Shown here piece after piece: positions 1-7,081 of a stretch of DNA of 16,362 bases (within the stretch, counting starts at the first letter, position 1; the number at the start of each line of letters is the position of its first letter). The position numbers and the translations under genes were made by a program. Origin of the DNA: JBHJGU01 sp050331475. Lineage in GTDB: Bacteria > Pseudomonadota > Alphaproteobacteria > Caulobacterales > Maricaulaceae. The notes beneath the pieces were generated by a model. The model made no database searches. It saw only the letters and a program-made list of their open reading frames with translations, and was not told the DNA's origin. Where the stretch lies: NCBI GenBank assembly GCA_050331475.1, contig JBHJGU010000012.1:1-16362 (forward strand), read 5' to 3'.

Positions 1-403
1 GTTGATCGCCAGCTTCGACCAGAACGGGGATTATCAAGTCGACGCGGAAGAATTAGATGCGGGTTTAACCCAAGCTTTTGAAACGGCCGATGAGAACGGC
101 GACGGCGCGTTGAGCCTGTTCGAACATGAAGACTGGGCCGCGCTCGCTTTGGGCGACCGATCCGCGCTACCCGGACGCTTAACGCTGGACCGAGACAGCA
201 ACAGCCAGATCAGTGCTGAGGAGTTCGAGAACGGGTTCCGCACGCTCGCCCAAGGCTACGCGTTGGAGACCGGCGACATTCCGTTTGCGCGCCTCACCCG
301 GCCGCTGCCGGAGTTCCCTACAGCTGGCGGGTTGGATCGGGATGCGCTGCGCCGCGAGATCCAGCGCCGGCGCGGCGGGCGTCTCCAAGCCGCAGCGTCT
401 TAG
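1..403 (+). CDS. EF-hand calcium-binding protein (5' partial)
   Basis: The reading frame is open from the left edge, so the N-terminus, including any signal peptide, lies outside the window. About 133 residues are visible. Three canonical 12-residue EF-hand loops can be read: DQNGDYQVDAEE (visible residues 6-17), DENGDGALSLFE (30-41) and DRDSNSQISAEE (63-74). All have Asp, Asn or Ser at loop positions 1, 3 and 5 and Glu at position 12, so Ca2+ binding is very likely. The C-terminal stretch is basic and Arg-rich. Small EF-hand proteins are common in alphaproteobacteria and often periplasmic; that location is inference because the start is missing. It converges on ptsH, and the two stop codons overlap by two bases (TAG at 401-403 and the complement of TTA at 400-402). 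The specific role is unknown. Confidence 0.85.
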   Translation, partial: LIASFDQNGDYQVDAEELDAGLTQAFETADENGDGALSLFEHEDWAALALGDRSALPGRLTLDRDSNSQISAEEFENGFRTLAQGYALETGDIPFARLTRPLPEFPTAGGLDRDALRREIQRRRGGRLQAAAS

Positions 404-681
404 TCGGTTTCGCCAAAGCCCTCGGCCACCAGGGCAGTGAGGGCTTTGACCGCGGCGTCTGCGTCCGCGCCGTCCGCACGGATTTCGATTTCGCTGCCCG
501 GTCCGGCGGCCAACATCAAGAGCCCCATGATTGAGCGGGCGTCGACCTCGGACTCCCCGCGCGTGACCGCGATCTCGGCCTGAAACACGCTGGCGAGCCG
601 CACAAACTTGGCCGATGCGCGCGCATGCAGGCCCCGACGATTGCGGATCTCCACCCGCGCGCTGGCTGCGGGTGCGTTCAC
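400..681 (-). CDS. ptsH: HPr-family phosphocarrier protein
   Basis: This 93-residue protein has the HPr signature RGLHARASAKF, with the phospho-accepting His at residue 19. The regulatory serine lies in ARSIMGLL (Ser50, equivalent to HPr Ser46), the site HPr kinase modifies. HPr takes phosphate from enzyme I and hands it to EIIA proteins in the cytoplasm. In many alphaproteobacteria the cascade is regulatory only and there is no sugar permease, which fits the lack of EIIB/EIIC genes here. The start is a GTG whose bases overlap the TGA stop of the upstream EIIA gene (GTGA), indicating translational coupling. It is the last gene of the chvI-chvG-hprK-EIIA-ptsH run. Enzyme I (ptsP/ptsI) is not in the window. 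Whether it is HPr or the nitrogen-type NPr cannot be settled by sequence alone; alphaproteobacterial proteins of this locus are called either. Confidence 0.95.
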   Translation of the reverse strand: MNAPAASARVEIRNRRGLHARASAKFVRLASVFQAEIAVTRGESEVDARSIMGLLMLAAGPGSEIEIRADGADADAAVKALTALVAEGFGETD

Positions 682-1085
682 ACCGCCTCCCCGCTGAGCA
701 ATTCCGATGCGATGGAGATATATTTCCGGCCCGCGTCTTGGCCCAAGCGGGCGGCGTCGTCCAAACTTGCGCCCTCACGCACGCCCACAAGCTTGATCAG
801 CATGGGCAAATTAACCCCGGAGAGCACTTCGACCCGGTTGCGCGCCCGGATGGAGATGGCGAGATTGGACGGGGTGCCGCCGAACATATCGGTCAGAACG
901 AGCACGCCGTCCCCGTCGTCCACCGATTTAGCGGTCGCACGGATTTCATCGCGCCGGTCCTCGATATCGTCGTCGGGACCGATGCATACCGCGCGCAGTC
1001 CGGTTTGCGGACCCACAACATGCTCAGTCGCGGCCAAAAGTTCTTCCGCCAAACGGCCATGGGTGACGACCACTAGTCCGATCAC
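678..1085 (-). CDS. PTS system mannose-type EIIA component
   Basis: The protein has 135 residues and belongs to the EIIA-Man (ManX N-terminal) fold. The active-site His is His9 in VVVTHGRLAEEL, and the family block VLTDMFGGTPSNLA follows at about residues 62-75. It would accept phosphate from HPr-His19. It stands alone, without fused EIIB and without EIIC/EIID, as is usual for the alphaproteobacterial regulatory PTS beside chvG and hprK. It therefore probably signals rather than transports; the target is not visible. The start is a GTG four bases after the hprK stop, and its own stop overlaps the ptsH start. Both junctions support a single transcript. Orthologues are often labelled ptsM or manX; I leave the symbol blank because usage differs. 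Confidence 0.93.
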   Translation of the reverse strand: MIGLVVVTHGRLAEELLAATEHVVGPQTGLRAVCIGPDDDIEDRRDEIRATAKSVDDGDGVLVLTDMFGGTPSNLAISIRARNRVEVLSGVNLPMLIKLVGVREGASLDDAARLGQDAGRKYISIASELLSGEAV

Positions 1086-1089
1086 AGCC

Positions 1090-1578
1090 TCAATCCCTCG
1101 TGTCCAGCCGCGTATCTAAGCGGTTCGCTGCGTCGGCGAAAAGCCCGTCCGCGACCGCTTCAAGGGTTAAACGCACTTTGGCCGCAGCGCTGGCTTCAAA
1201 CGGGCGCACCCGAAAGGCGCGCAACGCCACGCCTAGAAGGTCGATCGTCTTCGGCGGCGGGCAGCGTAAGGGCGGGTCTGCGGGCGGAGACACATCGAAC
1301 ACGGCCACGATCCGCACGGTCTGCAAAAACGGTTGGCGCACCACGCCCACCCCGCGCGCTTCGATCAGCCCGGCGATTTCCGCAGGCGGCGAGGCGTGAA
1401 GCACGCCAGAGCGGGCGGACAAAACGGCGTAATCGTCGCTCACTAACGTGCAGCGCTCATCGGTGATTAAGCGCAATAACAGATCCGACTTGCCCGAGCC
1501 TGAGGGACCGCGGATCAAACCGCCGATCGGGTCCCCGCTCTCACGTCCCAAAGCGAAAGCGCCGCCGCGCGCAATCAC
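1090..1578 (-). CDS. hprK: HPr kinase/phosphorylase, short alphaproteobacterial form
   Basis: This 162-residue protein corresponds only to the C-terminal catalytic domain of HprK; Gram-positive HprK is about 310 residues with an extra N-terminal domain. The Walker A loop GPSGSGKS is at residues 24-31, followed by the acidic pair in LVSDDYAVL (Asp48/Asp49) and the HprK signature region EARGVGVV (73-80). It phosphorylates HPr on the regulatory serine (Ser50 of the neighbouring HPr). The short form is known for alphaproteobacteria, so this is not a truncation. The GTG start overlaps the chvG TGA by two bases, consistent with coupled expression. The C-terminal tail is Arg/Asp-rich and lower in conservation. 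Domain and context agree, so the assignment is firm. Confidence 0.93.
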   Translation of the reverse strand: MIARGGAFALGRESGDPIGGLIRGPSGSGKSDLLLRLITDERCTLVSDDYAVLSARSGVLHASPPAEIAGLIEARGVGVVRQPFLQTVRIVAVFDVSPPADPPLRCPPPKTIDLLGVALRAFRVRPFEASAAAKVRLTLEAVADGLFADAANRLDTRLDTRD

Positions 1579-3236
1579 GTCAAATGCTCAGGCAAACGCA
1601 CCACGAACCGCGCCCCGCACCGCCGCCCTTCCTCGTCCACACGGTTTTCCGCGTAGATCCGGCCATGGTGGGCGTGAGTGATTTGTCGCGCGATCGCCAG
1701 GCCAAGCCCGGAATGGGACCCAAAGGCCGCGCCTTTCGGTCGTTCGGTGTAAAACCGGTTGAAGATGCTTTCCAGGTTCGCCGGCGGCACCCCGGGCCCG
1801 TCGTCCTCAACGGTTAGCTCGACGCACGCCACCCCCTCGGTCTCCGTGCGCGCGACCCCCAGCCGCACCTCGCCCCGGGGCGGGCTGAAGCTGAGCGCGT
1901 TGTCGATCAGATTGCGCAAGACACGGCCCAGCCCCGCTTCGACGCCGTCCACGAAAATGGCCTCGGTGTCATCGGGTTCAAAGCGCACGCGCGCCCGGTC
2001 GGCTTCGCCCACCGCGTTGTAAAGCTCGGCGAGGTCCGCGAGCAATGTGGTCACGTCCACGGGTCCGGCGCGTTCGCGCGCCAGCTCCACATCAATCCGA
2101 GAGGCATTCGCGATGTCGGAGATCAGCCGATCGAGCCTTCGGACATCGGTGTTCATCACTTTGAGTAGCTTGGATTTTCTCTCCTCATCCTTGACCGCGG
2201 GCAGGATCTCCAAGGCGCTTCGCATCGAGGTGATGGGATTTTTCAACTCATGGGCGACGTCGGCGGCGAACCGTTCGTTCGCGTCGAGCCGGTCATAAAG
2301 CGCGGCCGTCATGGCTTCGAGGGATTGGGACAGATCTCCGATTTCGTCCCCGCGTCCGGACAAGTCGGGGATGCGCGCCCGCCGCGCGCCGCCGGTGCGG
2401 ATCCGGTCTGCGGCTAAGGCCAGCCGCCTTATCGGCCCGGCGATAAACACGGTCAGCAACACCGCGGAGGCCAACGGCACCCCGATCGCGACCAGGGCGA
2501 TCGGCACCATAGCGCGTCGCTCCGCAGCAATGATGTCGCCCAGGCCGCCCGCCTCCATGGTCACCACCGCGACGACCGCCTGCACCCGCTGGATAGGCAC
2601 AGCGACGCTGACGACCCGCTCGCCGCTTTCCAGCGTCCGCTCGCCGCTCGCCGCGGTCCCAGTTAACGCCTCCCCGACCTCATCGGCGATGGTCCGGTCC
2701 ATGCGCGCCCGGCCTTCCCGGCCGGCCGCAAGCGCGCGCATGGTTTCGCGCACCCGTTCTAACGCGTCGGACAAACGGTTGGACATGCCTTGTTCGGTGT
2801 CGGGCGGGGGAAGGGGGCGCACCAGGATCTGATCGTTCAGCAGGAAACTGTCGGAGATTAAAACACCTTGGGCGTCGTAAATCCGGGTGCGAACGGTGTC
2901 GGGCAAACGGATGCGGCGGAGAATGCGCCGCGCGTCGACCACATCGAGCTGGGGCGCGTCGTCGGTCGCCGCATCGGCGAGCACGGCGGCGACGAGTTCG
3001 GCCTGGGTCATCAGCGAGCCGATGCGTGCCTCGATCAGCCCCCGCCGGGTTTCACCGAGTACGAAGACGCCGGCCACTAAGACCAATAAGCCCGCCAGGT
3101 TCGCGGCTAGGATTTGCCGCGCGAGCCGGGATAACCATAGCGGCCGCCGTCGCCGCACGGACAAGGCGCGTCGTGCGCGCGCCGACCGGCGACCCGCCCG
3201 CAGATTAGAGGTCTTTATAGCGATATCCGACGCCAT
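1575..3236 (-). CDS. chvG: Sensor histidine kinase ChvG (BvrS/ExoS family)
   Basis: The 553-residue membrane kinase has a basic cytoplasmic N-terminus, transmembrane segment 1 at about residues 41-60, a periplasmic sensing region (about 62-240, ChvG-type stimulus-sensing domain) and transmembrane segment 2 at about 243-266. HAMP follows (267-318), then the dimerisation/phosphoacceptor box AHELKNPITS with His329. The HATPase domain shows the N box RNLIDNAL (441-448), G1 DDGPGVP (478-484) and G2 SGLGLA (509-514). Its partner is ChvI, encoded immediately upstream; the two frames overlap by 32 bp, so a start further inside is possible, though the ATG used here is the first available. In Agrobacterium, Sinorhizobium and Brucella this system responds to acid or envelope conditions; the signal in this organism is unknown. 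All catalytic motifs are intact. Confidence 0.95.
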   Translation of the reverse strand: MASDIAIKTSNLRAGRRSARARRALSVRRRRPLWLSRLARQILAANLAGLLVLVAGVFVLGETRRGLIEARIGSLMTQAELVAAVLADAATDDAPQLDVVDARRILRRIRLPDTVRTRIYDAQGVLISDSFLLNDQILVRPLPPPDTEQGMSNRLSDALERVRETMRALAAGREGRARMDRTIADEVGEALTGTAASGERTLESGERVVSVAVPIQRVQAVVAVVTMEAGGLGDIIAAERRAMVPIALVAIGVPLASAVLLTVFIAGPIRRLALAADRIRTGGARRARIPDLSGRGDEIGDLSQSLEAMTAALYDRLDANERFAADVAHELKNPITSMRSALEILPAVKDEERKSKLLKVMNTDVRRLDRLISDIANASRIDVELARERAGPVDVTTLLADLAELYNAVGEADRARVRFEPDDTEAIFVDGVEAGLGRVLRNLIDNALSFSPPRGEVRLGVARTETEGVACVELTVEDDGPGVPPANLESIFNRFYTERPKGAAFGSHSGLGLAIARQITHAHHGRIYAENRVDEEGRRCGARFVVRLPEHLT

Positions 3237-3909
3237 ATAGGGTCTCTATGGCGTCGAATTCGCCGTCAACCATCCGGAATTTTTTCCGTAAGCGTTTGAT
3301 ATGACTGTCGATCGTACGGTCGTCCACATAGATCTGATCATCATAAGCCGCATCCATCAATTGATCGCGGCTTTTGACGTAACCGGGGCGTTGGGCCAAG
3401 GCTTGTAAGATCAGGAACTCGGTCACCGTGAGCCGAACGGTCTCTCCCTGCCAGGTGCAAGCGTGCCGGTTGGGGTCCAGCACCAACTTGCCGCGCACGA
3501 TGACTTTACGGTCTTCCTCCTCACCGGGAGGCGGCGGGTCCCCTGGCGCCCGCGCCCGGCGCAGGACCGCCTTAACCCGCTCCGCCAAGAGGCGTTGAGA
3601 AAAAGGCTTAGTGATATAGTCGTCCGCGCCCATGTTCAGCCCGAGCGCTTCGTCGAACTCCTCGTCCTTCGAGGTCAGAAAAATCACCGGCAGGTTTGAT
3701 CCTTGCCGAAGGCGTCGCAAGAGTTCGAGCCCATCCATGCGCGGCATTTTAATATCCAAGATCGCTAAGTCCGGCGGCGCTTCGGTTAACGCGGATAAAG
3801 CTGACGCACCGTCATGGTAAGTCCGGACATTATAGCCCTCATTTTCGAGAAATATTGAAATTGACGTTAAAATGTTTTCGTCATCGTCGACCAGCGCAAT
3901 CGTCGCCAT
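3205..3909 (-). CDS. chvI: Response regulator ChvI (OmpR/PhoB type)
   Basis: The two-domain protein is 234 residues from the preferred ATG at 3909. In the receiver domain the acidic pocket is in LVDDDE, the phosphoacceptor is Asp52 in LAILDIKMP, with Thr79 and Lys101 (YITKPF) as switch residues. The C-terminal winged helix-turn-helix contains TVTEFLILQAL and the recognition region RTIDSHIKRLRKKF, ending GVGYRYKDL as is typical of OmpR/PhoB regulators. Two ATG codons lie upstream (3936 and 3930), but 3909 has an AGAGGA sequence at suitable spacing, and family members begin MATIALVDDD. It is the first gene of the five-gene minus-strand operon and activates or represses genes after phosphorylation by ChvG. 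The 153-bp region to the divergent gene at 4063 must hold its promoter, but no clear -35/-10 pair stood out. Confidence 0.95.
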   Translation of the reverse strand: MATIALVDDDENILTSISIFLENEGYNVRTYHDGASALSALTEAPPDLAILDIKMPRMDGLELLRRLRQGSNLPVIFLTSKDEEFDEALGLNMGADDYITKPFSQRLLAERVKAVLRRARAPGDPPPPGEEEDRKVIVRGKLVLDPNRHACTWQGETVRLTVTEFLILQALAQRPGYVKSRDQLMDAAYDDQIYVDDRTIDSHIKRLRKKFRMVDGEFDAIETLYGVGYRYKDL

Positions 3910-4062
3910 CCGGTTTTCCTCTACACTCATCCCCAATCGTCGCCTCTTTTTTTACCCCGGCTGTCAGCCGCGTTAACCGTGGAATGCGTCGTATTCACGT
4001 CGTTTTAAGGGCTGTCACGAGAATGTTAATGGGTTCTTGCCTCTAGCGCCAAGGCGGACCCC

Positions 4063-5748
4063 ATGAGCGCCGATAGTCACTTTGAAGTATACCTGCTCGG
4101 GGCGAAAGCGCCGAAATGGCGACTTGTGCTCGCCACCGTGGATCGTGCCGAAGCGCTCAGCCGGGGAGAGACGGAGTTCGCCGCCAATCCAGAGGGCTCG
4201 GTGTGCGTGCTCAAGGAAGTGCCGCACAAACGTTCGGCGGGCTTTGACACGGTGGTGTTGTGGGAGCGGGGACCGGACAAGCTTCGCGGGGACGCAAGCG
4301 CGCCGGTGGTGCGACCGCCCTGCCGGACGGTGTCTGATTTCGGTAGTCCCGCCGCGCGCCGCATGATCGGGCGCACCTTGGAAGGCTGGCTGGCGCGGCG
4401 GCGCGCAACGCCTTTGGAGTTGCTTCACCAGCCCCAACTCGTGGACGCGCTCGAAGCGTCCGACAGCGAACTCCAGCATGCCATCCAGAAAGCGGTCTTA
4501 GCCCAGTCCAGCCCCAAGGGCGAAGGCATCCATGATGCGATTAAGCGCTTGATGGGCTTGGTTGACGATGCCGGGCTAGAGATCCGGCGCCGCCATCAGG
4601 CGCATCCGCCGCCCGCGATCCGGGGTGATGATTTCGTCAAGACCCTGAAGGCCGTGCGCGCCGCAGACCCGGTGTCAGTCGGTCATTCGCTGCGCGACGC
4701 AGTGGCTGCGCATCTGGGCGGGATGCGGACGTGGTCAGAGAAGATCGACGCGCTGGTTAAGCTCGCACTGAACACCGAAACCGACGCCACTGTGCGTCCG
4801 CTTGGCGTGGCCGTGCTTGCGGAGTTCCTCGACGAGGCGTTTCAAAACCCCAGTGCGCTGCACGAGTTGGTGGGCGCGCCCGCCAGTTTAGGGCTGCGAG
4901 TGGACCGATTAGTGCACCTCTTCCTAGGCCGAGACTATGGGGGCGCCTCGGCGGTGGCGAAACGGGTCTCACGATTATTGAGGACCGGTCGTTATGATGG
5001 GGTCAAAACCCGGCTCGGGGTCGCCTTTTTAACCGATTTTAAAACCAGTGAGCGCTTGGTCCCGGATGATTTCGACCGCGAAGTCGCGTTGATGCGCCGG
5101 CTCGCTGACACGCTGGTCGCCGCGCAGAGCCCGCTTCTGGCTCTGGACGACATCTCGGAGGCTTTCACCACGCGATCCGCGCGATTGCTCGACCCCGGTC
5201 CCGTGGAGGAGTTGCTGCGGGGCGCGAAAGACCCCCACGAAAAAGCGCGCCGGCTCCTGGCGCTGTCGCACAATCTGGTCGGCGCGCAGACCCGCGCCAA
5301 GCTTGGCGGCTATGTCCGGGGTGTGCTGACCGGGCACGCCGCGGAAAGCCATTTTATTGGTGGGTCTTTGGCGCCTTTGGCCGCATTGTCCCACCTTGCG
5401 CAGCTTCAACGCGAGATCGCCCAATCGGCTTTGGAGCCGGACTGTCGCGCGGAAATGGTCGCCGTCGTTGACGGCTTAGGCGCGAAGCTCGACGACGACA
5501 CCAAGCTCTTCGAGCGCATCGCCAAGCGCAAGCTTGCGCCGTGGGAGAAGGCGGCGGGCTTGATGCGTTTGGCGGCGAGCGAGGCGCTGCCCGCACCCCG
5601 TTGTCAGGAGCGCGCCATGGCCGCGGCCATGGGGCTGATGCGCTCGGAGTTGGTGCGTTCGGCATTGCAGGCCGGGGACAACGCCGCGATCAAAGCGACC
5701 CAGGAAGTCCGTACGCTGGCGGCAAGTGTTAAAGCGCGGGCGGCCTAG
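4063..5748 (+). CDS. Conserved-looking hypothetical protein, mostly alpha-helical, 561 aa
   Basis: I do not recognise this protein with certainty. It has no signal peptide and no transmembrane segment, so it should be cytoplasmic. The first ~75 residues (beginning MSADSHFEVYLLG) look like a compact alternating beta/alpha unit and remind me of N-terminal modules in alphaproteobacterial hypothetical proteins; this is an impression, not a match. The rest is long amphipathic helices rich in Ala, Leu and Arg, suggesting a helical-repeat scaffold. No nucleotide-binding, metal-binding or catalytic motif was seen. Many charged residues and an absence of low-complexity tracts suggest a real folded protein, and codon use matches the neighbours. 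The ATG at 4063 is preceded by AAGGCGG at short spacing. It diverges from chvI, and its stop overlaps the stop of the convergent ribbon-helix-helix gene by four bases. The position beside chvI hints at envelope regulation but proves nothing. Confidence 0.75.
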   Translation: MSADSHFEVYLLGAKAPKWRLVLATVDRAEALSRGETEFAANPEGSVCVLKEVPHKRSAGFDTVVLWERGPDKLRGDASAPVVRPPCRTVSDFGSPAARRMIGRTLEGWLARRRATPLELLHQPQLVDALEASDSELQHAIQKAVLAQSSPKGEGIHDAIKRLMGLVDDAGLEIRRRHQAHPPPAIRGDDFVKTLKAVRAADPVSVGHSLRDAVAAHLGGMRTWSEKIDALVKLALNTETDATVRPLGVAVLAEFLDEAFQNPSALHELVGAPASLGLRVDRLVHLFLGRDYGGASAVAKRVSRLLRTGRYDGVKTRLGVAFLTDFKTSERLVPDDFDREVALMRRLADTLVAAQSPLLALDDISEAFTTRSARLLDPGPVEELLRGAKDPHEKARRLLALSHNLVGAQTRAKLGGYVRGVLTGHAAESHFIGGSLAPLAALSHLAQLQREIAQSALEPDCRAEMVAVVDGLGAKLDDDTKLFERIAKRKLAPWEKAAGLMRLAASEALPAPRCQERAMAAAMGLMRSELVRSALQAGDNAAIKATQEVRTLAASVKARAA

Positions 5749-5936
5749 TCCGGCGTCTCCTCCGGCGGCGGCTCAGAGTTCTTCGCGGCCCGCCAGCGGC
5801 CCTCCCGTTTGAGGGCCTCGCGCAGCAGGAATTCGATCTGAGCGTTCACGCTGCGCAAATCATCATCGGCCCAGCGTTGGACGGCGGCCAAAATCTCCGC
5901 GTTAATCCGCAACGGATAGGATTTCTTGGCCGCCAC
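5745..5936 (-). CDS. Small ribbon-helix-helix (Arc-type) DNA-binding protein
   Basis: This 63-residue protein has the Arc/MetJ-like pattern: a short beta strand (KSYPLRIN, about residues 4-11) and two helices, with the second containing SVNAQIEFLLREALKRE (about 29-45). The C-terminal tail is acidic and Pro-rich (PPPEETPD). The strand lets the dimer insert into the major groove in this family. The start is GTG at 5936, with AAGGA about ten bases upstream overlapping the end of the SPFH gene. It lies 12 bp downstream of the SPFH gene, so the two are very likely co-transcribed. Some such proteins are antitoxins, but no toxin gene is adjacent. A role as regulator of the SPFH gene is possible but not shown. 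Confidence 0.8.
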   Translation of the reverse strand: MAAKKSYPLRINAEILAAVQRWADDDLRSVNAQIEFLLREALKREGRWRAAKNSEPPPEETPD

Positions 5937-5948
5937 CGGCGCGGGTCC

Positions 5949-6839
5949 TTAGTAAAGCGTGCCGGTGTTCAGGACTGGCTGGGCGTTGCGGTCCCCGCAC
6001 AACACCACAAGCAGGTTGGAGACCATATTGGCCCGCCGTTCGGGGTCGAGCTCTAGGATCTCGCGTTCGGACAATTGGGCGAGCGCGTGCTCGACCATGC
6101 CCACCGCGCCCTCGACGATCTTCTCCCGGGCCGCGACCACGGCCGTGGCTTGCTGGCGTTGCAACATGGCCGAGGCGATTTCCGCGGCGTAAGCCAAATG
6201 ACTGATCCGGGTTTCGATCACTTTGACGCCCGCGGCTTCGAGCCGGTCCTGGATCTCCGCCATCAGCCGCTCGGAGATTTCATTGGCGTGGCTGCGCAGG
6301 GCGATTTCCTCAGGCGTTGAGCCGTCATAGGGGTAGGCGGTGGCCATTTGGCGGAGCGCGGCTTCGGATTGGATGTGGACAAAATTGACATAGTCGTCGA
6401 CCGCGAACAGGGCCTCCGCACTGTCCACCACCTGCCAAACCACCACGGCGGCGATTTCGATCGGGCTGCCGTCAAGCTCATTGACCTTCAGCTTGTCGGT
6501 CTCGAAGTTACGCACCCGCAGAGACACTTTCTTTTTCGAATAAAACGGGTTGGCCCAACGCAGCCCGTTCGCGCGCGTGGTGCCCACATATTTGCCGAAC
6601 AACAGAAGCGCCACCGCTTGGTTCGGCTGCACCGTGAAGACGCCTGCAAGCATGATGATCGAGAAGACTAACGCCAACACGGACCCAATCACCGTCAAGG
6701 GATTGTCCGACGCAGCGCCCACGATCACGCCAAACAGGGACGCTATGATGAGACCAATCCAAACCAGCAGCATCACCACCCCATCCTGGGTGCGTTTGGT
6801 GTGTTCGATCACGGTGGTTTCGGGCTCTTTTCGCGTCAT
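5949..6839 (-). CDS. SPFH/band-7 domain membrane protein
   Basis: From the preferred ATG at 6839 the protein has 296 residues. Two hydrophobic segments near the N-terminus (about 21-43 and 47-69) anchor it in the inner membrane. The band-7 domain starts at FTVQPNQAVALLLFGKYVG and runs through about residue 245, including the conserved-type segments ALRQMATAYPYD and AGVKVIETRISHLAYA. A Glu/Ala/Gln-rich helical region follows. SPFH proteins form oligomeric membrane microdomain scaffolds and often partner proteases; no NfeD gene is adjacent, so this is not the NfeD-linked stomatin pair. The frame is open to 6872, but ATG 6839 has GGAGA six bases upstream and is preferred. It is followed closely by the small ribbon-helix-helix gene. 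The exact function in this organism is unknown. Confidence 0.88.
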   Translation of the reverse strand: MTRKEPETTVIEHTKRTQDGVVMLLVWIGLIIASLFGVIVGAASDNPLTVIGSVLALVFSIIMLAGVFTVQPNQAVALLLFGKYVGTTRANGLRWANPFYSKKKVSLRVRNFETDKLKVNELDGSPIEIAAVVVWQVVDSAEALFAVDDYVNFVHIQSEAALRQMATAYPYDGSTPEEIALRSHANEISERLMAEIQDRLEAAGVKVIETRISHLAYAAEIASAMLQRQQATAVVAAREKIVEGAVGMVEHALAQLSEREILELDPERRANMVSNLLVVLCGDRNAQPVLNTGTLY

Positions 6840-7081
6840 TGAAGGTCTCCTTTGCGTCCCGCCTAGGGGCAAAGTTAACTCATTTTGATATCATTATCTA
6901 GGGTTCGTTTGATGACATCGAGCCGGAGCGGATGCAAACCGATCGGTGGCGCGCCGTGACCCGGCCGCGTCTCCCATTCCCATGGTACGGCTCTGCGACG
7001 GCGCGCCGCGGTCCTCGCCAAGCGCGGCAAACCGCGATCCGCTATGCTGAAACGCCATCAGCAACGGTGAGGGACGAAACC
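6840..7081. other. Divergent intergenic region between SPFH gene and symporter gene
   Basis: This 242-bp stretch separates the leftward SPFH gene from the rightward symporter gene and should contain both promoters. An AT-rich patch at about 6880-6900 includes the 8-bp palindrome TGATATCA, the most operator-like sequence seen here. The SPFH Shine-Dalgarno GGAGA and, for the symporter, GAGGGA before ATG 7082 are at its two ends. No convincing paired -35/-10 hexamers were identified. The right part is GC-rich and open in frame with the symporter, but it lacks coding features resembling the family's N-terminus. Confidence 0.4.

Noticed and set aside
615..1119. Plus-strand frames opposite the EIIA and ptsH genes
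   Set aside because: They are antisense to well-motified genes and show Arg/Pro/Ser-rich composition typical of shadow frames in GC-rich DNA.
2047..2832. Long plus-strand open frames opposite chvG
   Set aside because: Antisense to an intact histidine kinase with all boxes; low-complexity Ser/Arg/Thr composition, no recognisable domain.
5745..5936. Toxin-antitoxin locus based on the ribbon-helix-helix protein
   Set aside because: No toxin-sized gene adjoins it; the neighbours are an SPFH protein and a large convergent gene.
6840..6872. 11-residue N-terminal extension of the SPFH protein
   Set aside because: ATG 6839 is preceded by GGAGA at ideal spacing, which lies inside the extended frame.
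6932..7081. 50-residue N-terminal extension of the symporter
   Set aside because: Arg/Pro-rich, not seen in the family, and ATG 7082 has its own ribosome site.
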